DNA of 64,000 nucleotides, taken from the NCBI RefSeq assembly GCF_028657905.1, contig NZ_CP117780.1, forward strand, positions 527,165 through 591,164. The letters are read 5' to 3'. Position 1 is the first letter of the stretch. Each line of letters starts with the position of its first letter. Of the stretch, positions 59,076-64,000 are shown piece by piece. A model generated the notes under the pieces. That model saw only the letters and a program-made list of their open reading frames with translations, had not been told where the DNA came from and searched no databases. Source of the stretch: Burkholderia sp. FERM BP-3421. Its GTDB lineage: Bacteria > Pseudomonadota > Gammaproteobacteria > Burkholderiales > Burkholderiaceae. Both the position numbers and the translations under genes were made by a program.

Positions 59076-60551
59076 ATGATGAATATCGGCGCATTCGTCG
59101 CATGCGCGCGTTCGGGGCACCGCGTCGTCATCGACAGCGGCGAGCAGGGCCCGGTCGCCGCGGCGGCGCGACTCGGCGTCAAGGAGCGCGTGTTCGCATT
59201 CCTTGCCCACGTGCCCTTGTTGAAGCAGTGCGACGCCGTCCGACGCTACGTCGAGCAGGTGCGCGTGGAGAATCGCCGCACGCTCGAGGTGTTCGTGCTG
59301 GCGTTGTCGAAGCGCTACGGCGCGCAGGCCGCGCAGGCGGCGTTCGAACACGGCGCGCGCCGCGACGGCGCGGCGCTGGAGCGGCGTCTGGTGAGCAGCA
59401 TGGTGTCGATCGCCGAACACTTTCACGGCAGCGGCGCGGCCAAGCCGTTGGCGCGCCACATCGTCTTCCGGTCGTGGGAGTCCCGTGGCTTCTCGCATCC
59501 CGGGCACGCGTCGATCACGATCAAGAACCAGGCGGCCGCCGATGTCGCGCGGCATGTGTACGAGCACGTCAGCTGGTGGCCGAGCCGCCCCGTGAGCGAT
59601 CGGCCCTTCAGTCAGGTCGCGTCGCTGACCCTGGGCAACTATCGGTCGGACAAGCAGTCGGAGCTGTCGCCCAAGACGAAGCAGAAGCTCCAGGACGGGG
59701 CCGCGGCGCGCGAGAAGATCCGCGCGGACGGCTATCGCTACGCGAGCGCGGAGGAAATCGCGGATGCGCGTTTCTTTCCCAAGGCGGCCCAGAAGGCGGA
59801 CGCGTCGCGGGAATGGGGGCTCAGCGCGCGCAAGGTGTATTTCCCCGCGATCGGCCGCAATCCGGACAAGGCGGGGTCGGCCGGCGAGGCGCGGTTCGTG
59901 CTGTTCGGCTTGGACGAGAGCGCGATCCTGCGCGATGCGCGCGCGGTGAAGCAGGGCTCGGCGGACGGCGCGTTGTCGTATCGGATGGCGAGCACGCAGG
60001 AGAACTGCGCGGCGGTCGCATTGCGCGTGCTGCGCGCGGGCGGCGCCGAACGGTTCGTGCCGTTTGCCGCCGCCTGGATCTCCGAGGACCCGAATCGCGC
60101 CCACGCCTACGCGCAAGCCGTCCAGACCCGGATCGACGCGTTGAACCGGCAGCGCGCCGATATCGCGCGCCATTGCGCGGCGCTGTGCGACAGGCCGTCG
60201 GTCCGCGACGCCTGGCAGGCGTTCTCCGCCGCCGGGCCGGACCCGGCGCGCGCCGCGCGCCTCGACGACTGCGCCCGGCAGGTCGAGCGGCTCGGCGCGT
60301 ATTTCACGCAGCTGTCCGACCCGCGCCTCGATCGCGCGGACGCGGATCTCGCGAACGCGATGCGGCGCTGCGCGCCGGCCGCCGGCGACGACGTCGCCGC
60401 GCTGACGCGCAAGGCCGGCGTCCTCGTCGAGACCCTCGCGCGCCGTCTCGACGCGCCGCCGAAGGACGACCGGGCGGCGCTGAGGCAGCGGAGCGCGCAG
60501 GCGATGATCGAACAGATCGAGGCATTCATGTCGATCGCGATCGCCGCGTGA
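59076..60551 (+). CDS. bopA: BopA/IcsB-type type III secretion effector
   Basis: The 491-residue protein matches the BopA/IcsB effector family. Shigella IcsB is a lysine fatty-acyltransferase with a His-Asp-Cys triad (H145, D195, C306). Equivalent residues are visible here: H144 in SHPGHASITIK, D192 in NYRSDKQSEL and C311 in TQENCAAVALR. Family members help intracellular bacteria avoid autophagy. Two consecutive ATG codons start the gene; 59079 is equally possible. GGAGAACGG upstream serves as ribosome-binding site. bicP follows after 53 bases. In B. pseudomallei, as I recall, bopE adjoins bopA in the Bsa locus; here the depsipeptide operon lies on that side. Confidence 0.82.
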   Translation: MMNIGAFVACARSGHRVVIDSGEQGPVAAAARLGVKERVFAFLAHVPLLKQCDAVRRYVEQVRVENRRTLEVFVLALSKRYGAQAAQAAFEHGARRDGAALERRLVSSMVSIAEHFHGSGAAKPLARHIVFRSWESRGFSHPGHASITIKNQAAADVARHVYEHVSWWPSRPVSDRPFSQVASLTLGNYRSDKQSELSPKTKQKLQDGAAAREKIRADGYRYASAEEIADARFFPKAAQKADASREWGLSARKVYFPAIGRNPDKAGSAGEARFVLFGLDESAILRDARAVKQGSADGALSYRMASTQENCAAVALRVLRAGGAERFVPFAAAWISEDPNRAHAYAQAVQTRIDALNRQRADIARHCAALCDRPSVRDAWQAFSAAGPDPARAARLDDCARQVERLGAYFTQLSDPRLDRADADLANAMRRCAPAAGDDVAALTRKAGVLVETLARRLDAPPKDDRAALRQRSAQAMIEQIEAFMSIAIAA

Positions 60552-60604
60552 GGCCGCCGGGCCGAACCGTCACGACCCTCACAACCGATCGGGAACCCCA
60601 CGCC

Positions 60605-61060
60605 ATGAACCTGCCTTCCGAATGCCTGGCCGCCCTGGCCGGGCGAGTTCGCCTGCCGCTCGAATTCGACGCCCACGGACAATGTTTCCTGCTGCTCGAC
60701 GGGACGCTGATGATCTCCCTGCGCCGCGTCGAGAAGGCGGTGATCCTGTACGGGATGCTCGGCGAGTGTCCGGAATACGCATCCGCCGCATTCTGCAAGC
60801 GGGTGCTGGCGGCCACGCTCGACGTGTCGGAGGCGGGCGGCGGCATCGGATACGACGAGGAGACGGGCGCGCTCATGTTGATCGAGCGCGTCCCGATGGC
60901 GCGGCTTGGCGCGGACGCGAACGCCTTCGTCGATGCGTTCGACGCCTTCGCGACCCGCCTGGAACACCTGCTCGTCGCGTTCGGGGACGCCGGCGCGAGC
61001 GAGACGCAATGGCGAGCGCAGGCGACGGACGAACGGCTTCGCGCTGAAATCATTCCGTGA
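60605..61060 (+). CDS. bicP: Type III secretion chaperone BicP
   Basis: The 151-residue protein has the size and mixed alpha/beta pattern of class I type III secretion chaperones (CFLLLDGTLMISLRRVEKAV, then ILYGMLGECP). It directly follows bopA, where the Bsa locus carries bicP, the presumed BopA chaperone. It would bind the effector's N-terminal region in the cytoplasm and target it to the secretion apparatus. The ATG at 60605 has only a weak purine stretch upstream. The assignment rests mostly on context. Confidence 0.7.
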   Translation: MNLPSECLAALAGRVRLPLEFDAHGQCFLLLDGTLMISLRRVEKAVILYGMLGECPEYASAAFCKRVLAATLDVSEAGGGIGYDEETGALMLIERVPMARLGADANAFVDAFDAFATRLEHLLVAFGDAGASETQWRAQATDERLRAEIIP

Positions 61061-61144
61061 CATACGCGGGCTACCTTCCCGTTCACGCGCCGGATCGACG
61101 ATGCGCGCGCGGAACCGTTCGTCCGGCGTCGGACGAGGGAACAG

Positions 61145-61837
61145 GTGAGCAATCAAGAATCGAGTATGGACGCGAATAGACCGTGTGAAAAAGTGCTGGT
61201 GGTGGACAACTATCCGATCGTGCGCAACGGCGTCGAGGTCGTGCTGCGGGAGCGGTACGCGGGCATCGACGTGCGCGGCGTGTCCGACATGGACGCGGCG
61301 CGCGACCGCTGCCGGCTCGACCGGCCGGATCTGGTGCTGCTGGACCTGATGCTGTGGGGCGGCGATCCGTTGCCGGAAATGGGCGCGATCCGACGCGTGC
61401 AGCCGGGCATCCGGTTCGTCGTGTTCACGGCGCTTCGCTCGGAGGCGCGCGCGGCCGACGCGCTCCGCGACGGCGCGTCGGGCTATCTGACCAAGTGGTG
61501 CGGCACCGACGACATGGTGCGGGCGATCGCGCGCGTGATGGGCGGTCACACCTACATCGATCCGCTGCTCGACGAGGCGAAGGTGACGTCGGCAGTAGGC
61601 GGCCGCGCGCCGCGCGCGTCCGACGACGAGCTGACGCGTCGCGAAAAGGAGGTGTTGAAGCTGATCGCCGACGGGATGCGCAACCGCGAGATCGCGTCGC
61701 TGCTGAACATCAGCCCGAAAACCGTCGATTGTCATCGGCAGCGGCTCATGCAGAAGCTCGATGCGCACAACATCGCGAACGTCATCCATTGGGCGTATCG
61801 AAACGGCTATGCGGATGCCGGTGCGTTCCGGCCGTGA
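61145..61837 (+). CDS. bprB: NarL-type response regulator BprB
   Basis: The 230-residue protein has an N-terminal receiver (VLVVDNYPIVRNGVEVVL; phospho-acceptor D67 in LVLLDLML; SGYLTKWCG near the conserved Lys) and a C-terminal LuxR/NarL helix-turn-helix (about 165-225; LTRREKEVLKLIADGM, ISPKTVDCHRQRLMQKL). GTG 61145 has an AGGGA ribosome-binding site; an in-frame ATG at 61166 is an alternative. Its place after bopA-bicP matches bprB of the Bsa locus. The histidine kinase downstream is the likely partner. Confidence 0.8.
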   Translation: MSNQESSMDANRPCEKVLVVDNYPIVRNGVEVVLRERYAGIDVRGVSDMDAARDRCRLDRPDLVLLDLMLWGGDPLPEMGAIRRVQPGIRFVVFTALRSEARAADALRDGASGYLTKWCGTDDMVRAIARVMGGHTYIDPLLDEAKVTSAVGGRAPRASDDELTRREKEVLKLIADGMRNREIASLLNISPKTVDCHRQRLMQKLDAHNIANVIHWAYRNGYADAGAFRP

Positions 61838-62259
61838 CGGGCGCGGTCGCCGGGCGATTCGCGCGCGTCCCGCGCCCGCGTGCGCGGCGATGCGTCGCGT
61901 TTTCCATGTCTCTTCCCCTCTCATTGTCGTCGGCCGTCGGGAACGCTGCGCGCCCGGGCACCCCGGGCGGCCGCCCGGCCTCCTCCTCGACGTCCTCGAC
62001 GTTGCCGGCGGCCGGGCGGTAGACGAGATTGACCGGCTCCCTCGGCGCGACCCGGCCGTGGGTTGTCGCGCGGTGTGCGTCTTTTCGGCCTCGTGCGTGC
62101 CTGGGCGACGCCGGTATCGAGGGAAGCGCGAAGCCGCCGTCAGCCGCGGGTCTCGCTCCGGGTCACCGCTTCCGCCTCGGCGGCGCATGACATGAACAGA
62201 CGCGCATGCGATGACGATCGAATGCGGCCCGACGCGAAGACGGCTGCGTATTCGCGCAC
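61838..62259. other. Intergenic between bprB and the sensor kinase; no gene recognised
   Basis: About 420 bases with no convincing gene. The gap means the kinase may have its own promoter rather than being read only with bprB. Confidence 0.4.
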
Positions 62260-63993
62260 GTGAGACGACCCATGCAGGAAAACGCCAACGATAGGGATCA
62301 GGCGCGGCGATTTCGCGCCGCGTTCGCCGCGCCCGAGCCTCACGCCGCCGCCTTCGTGCGCGGCGATATGCTGAATGCCGTCGTGCTGTTGCTGCTGTTG
62401 TTCTACGCGAATCATCTGTTGTCGCGGCCCGGCGCGTGCACCTCGCTCAATCACACGCTGTCCGCGGTGGTATGGCCCGCGCCGGTGCTCGGCATCGCGC
62501 TGCTGCTGCATTGCGAGCGACCGTCGACGCAATGGCTCGGCGCATCGGCGCTGTTCGCCACGCTGCTCCTCGCCGGGTCGCTCGACTGGGTGCCGTGGCA
62601 CGTCGACGCATTGTTCGCCGCCGTCAATGTGATCGAGGCCGTGGCGGGCGCATGGCTGGCCCGGCGCTACGTGACGATCGGCGGCGGCGCCACGCTGCGC
62701 GGCTTCGCGCTGTTCGTGCTGCTGCTGCCGGTGGGCGTGGCGGCACTGCATGCGACGCTCGCCGCGGCGATCCTGTCGGTGTGGATGAACGGCCGCGCGT
62801 GGTCGAGCGAATGGTCGCGCGCCTATGCGGCGAACGCGCTCGCGTTGCTCGCGCTGCTGCCGGCGTTGTTGACCTGGAACGCGCGCGCGTGTCGCGCGGC
62901 GTGGTCGCGGCATCGCAACGGCTTGCCCATGCTCGCGGTATTCGGCGCGCTGTGCTGTGCGTCGATATGGCGCGATCAGGCGGAGATCGCGCGTGCGCTG
63001 CTTGCGCTGTCGCTGTGCTGGGTCGCGCTGGAGGGCGGCCTGTTGCTGGTGTCCCAGTGCAATGCGGCCGCCGCGATCGGCCTGATCGCGCTCACGCTGA
63101 GCGGGCGCGGCCCCTATGCGTTCCACCACGACGGCCACGGCGTCTGGGCGTTGCAGGTCGACCTGATCGGCGTCGCGATCCTGTCGATGTGCATCGCGAT
63201 CGTCACGAGCGAGCGACGCCGGCTTGCGCAACAGATCGATCGTTCGCGCCGCTTCGAGTCGCTGGGGTTCTTCGCGGGGGGCATCGTCCACGATTTCAAC
63301 AACGTGCTGACGACGATCGACGGCTATACGGAATATGCGGCCGAGCAGCTCGCGCGCGGCGAGCGTGCCGATGCGTCGCTCGATGAAGTGCACCGCGCGG
63401 TCGGGCTCGGACGCGATCTGGCGATGCAGGTGCTGCTCGCGGCGCGGCGCGGGGAGCCGGTGCTGACGCGGGTCGACGTCGACGAGATCGTCGACGAGGT
63501 GCTGCGCGGCGCGCACGCCGGCGCACGGCGCGGCATCGCCGTCGTCCGGTGCGGCGACGTCGGGCGCGTGCTCGTCGCCGACCGCAGCCAGGTGGCGCGC
63601 GCGCTCGTCAACCTGGTCGGCAATGCGATGCGCGCGGCGCGCACGACAGTGCGCGTGCGGGTCGGCGGCGGCGTGTCCGCCGCCGACGCGTTCGATGCCG
63701 TGATCGGGGAACCGTGGCCGCCCGGCGCGGCGTGGATCGAAGTGTGCGACGACGGCGAGGGGATCGAGGCCGACCCGCTCGACCGGATCTTCGAGCCGTT
63801 CTATACGCAGCGCCCGGGTGCGGCGGGCACCGGGCTCGGCCTCGCGATCGTCGCGGGGGCGGCGATCGCGCATCGCGGGCAGATCGCGGTCGCGACGCGG
63901 CGCGGCAAAGGAAGCCGTTTCAGGCTCACCTTGCCGGCGGCGGGCGGCGCGGGCGCGTTGGATTGGCACCGCGGCGCAGGGCGGCCGGGATGA
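62260..63993 (+). CDS. Membrane sensor histidine kinase of the Bsa locus
   Basis: The 577-residue kinase has an N-terminal MASE1-like membrane domain of about eight helices (about 36-310), then the histidine box FAGGIVHDFNNVLTTI (phospho-His near residue 344). The ATPase motifs follow: NLVGNAMRA (N box), CDDGEGIEADPLDRIFEPFY (G1/F) and GTGLGLAIVAGAA (G2). No periplasmic sensor loop of size is present, so it probably senses a membrane or intracellular signal. GTG 62260 and ATG 62272 are both usable starts. It follows bprB, in the place where I recall bprD in B. pseudomallei; I am not certain of that name. It is complete, ending seven bases from the window edge. Confidence 0.82.
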   Translation: MRRPMQENANDRDQARRFRAAFAAPEPHAAAFVRGDMLNAVVLLLLLFYANHLLSRPGACTSLNHTLSAVVWPAPVLGIALLLHCERPSTQWLGASALFATLLLAGSLDWVPWHVDALFAAVNVIEAVAGAWLARRYVTIGGGATLRGFALFVLLLPVGVAALHATLAAAILSVWMNGRAWSSEWSRAYAANALALLALLPALLTWNARACRAAWSRHRNGLPMLAVFGALCCASIWRDQAEIARALLALSLCWVALEGGLLLVSQCNAAAAIGLIALTLSGRGPYAFHHDGHGVWALQVDLIGVAILSMCIAIVTSERRRLAQQIDRSRRFESLGFFAGGIVHDFNNVLTTIDGYTEYAAEQLARGERADASLDEVHRAVGLGRDLAMQVLLAARRGEPVLTRVDVDEIVDEVLRGAHAGARRGIAVVRCGDVGRVLVADRSQVARALVNLVGNAMRAARTTVRVRVGGGVSAADAFDAVIGEPWPPGAAWIEVCDDGEGIEADPLDRIFEPFYTQRPGAAGTGLGLAIVAGAAIAHRGQIAVATRRGKGSRFRLTLPAAGGAGALDWHRGAGRPG

Positions 63994-64000
63994 GGAAACG

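Overview
The window reads as a high-GC betaproteobacterial accessory region, most likely chromosome 2 of a Burkholderia of the pseudomallei/thailandensis group. Three things point there: a bopA-bicP-bprB gene set at the right end (the edge of a Bsa-type type III secretion locus), very GC-rich third codon positions, and an orphan LuxR-type regulator. No species-specific marker was found, so the species is not named.

Left third (1-13 kb). An NCS1 permease is followed by a minus-strand polysaccharide locus at 2.98-8.77 kb: a KpsE/Wzc-like membrane protein, a Wza-like export lipoprotein, an OpgH-type glucosyltransferase, a dead glycosyltransferase fragment and galU. GalU would supply UDP-glucose, the OpgH-like enzyme would polymerise it, and the other two would export it. 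Degenerate IS6-family transposases, whose N-terminal parts lie in the same orientation, bracket the locus. Next comes a graveyard: a GDSL esterase with one internal stop, and a fused remnant of a type II thioesterase, a PKS acyltransferase and a fatty acyl-AMP ligase, all inactivated.

Middle (13-25 kb). A LuxR solo with intact acyl-homoserine-lactone-binding residues precedes two GH92 alpha-mannosidase-like lipoproteins. A CTG-N10-CAG dyad sits just upstream of the first. Minisatellites flank the second. Then come a thiol dioxygenase, a four-domain rhodanese, a frameshifted SH3-like lipoprotein and about 1.75 kb with no recognisable gene.

Core (25.1-58.5 kb). A 33-kb operon, mostly joined by ATGA or TGATG overlaps, matches the FK228/romidepsin (dep) bicyclic depsipeptide architecture gene for gene. 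It comprises depA (FAAL-PCP-Cy/C-A-PCP), depB and depC (PKSs lacking a working AT), depD (C-A-PCP-E twice), depE (C-A-PCP-C-PCP-TE), depF (acyl-CoA dehydrogenase-like), depG (APH-type kinase), depH (CPYC disulfide oxidoreductase), depI (esterase) and depJ (type II thioesterase). My reading of the specificity residues gives Cys (DepA), Val (DepD module 1), an unusual Cys/Gly-like code (DepD module 2) and a Thr-like code (DepE). This fits a mercapto-heptenoyl-D-Val-D-Cys-Thr/Dhb-Val scaffold with a disulfide bridge. A 44-residue ORF with a strong ribosome-binding site is coupled to depA. No malonyl-CoA acyltransferase, PPTase, aminotransferase or LysR-type regulator for the pathway lies in the window.

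Right end (59-64 kb). bopA, bicP, the NarL-type regulator bprB and a membrane sensor kinase belong to the Bsa-type locus. In the B. pseudomallei layout that I recall, bopE adjoins bopA; here the depsipeptide operon does, so it seems to have entered at the edge of the virulence island.
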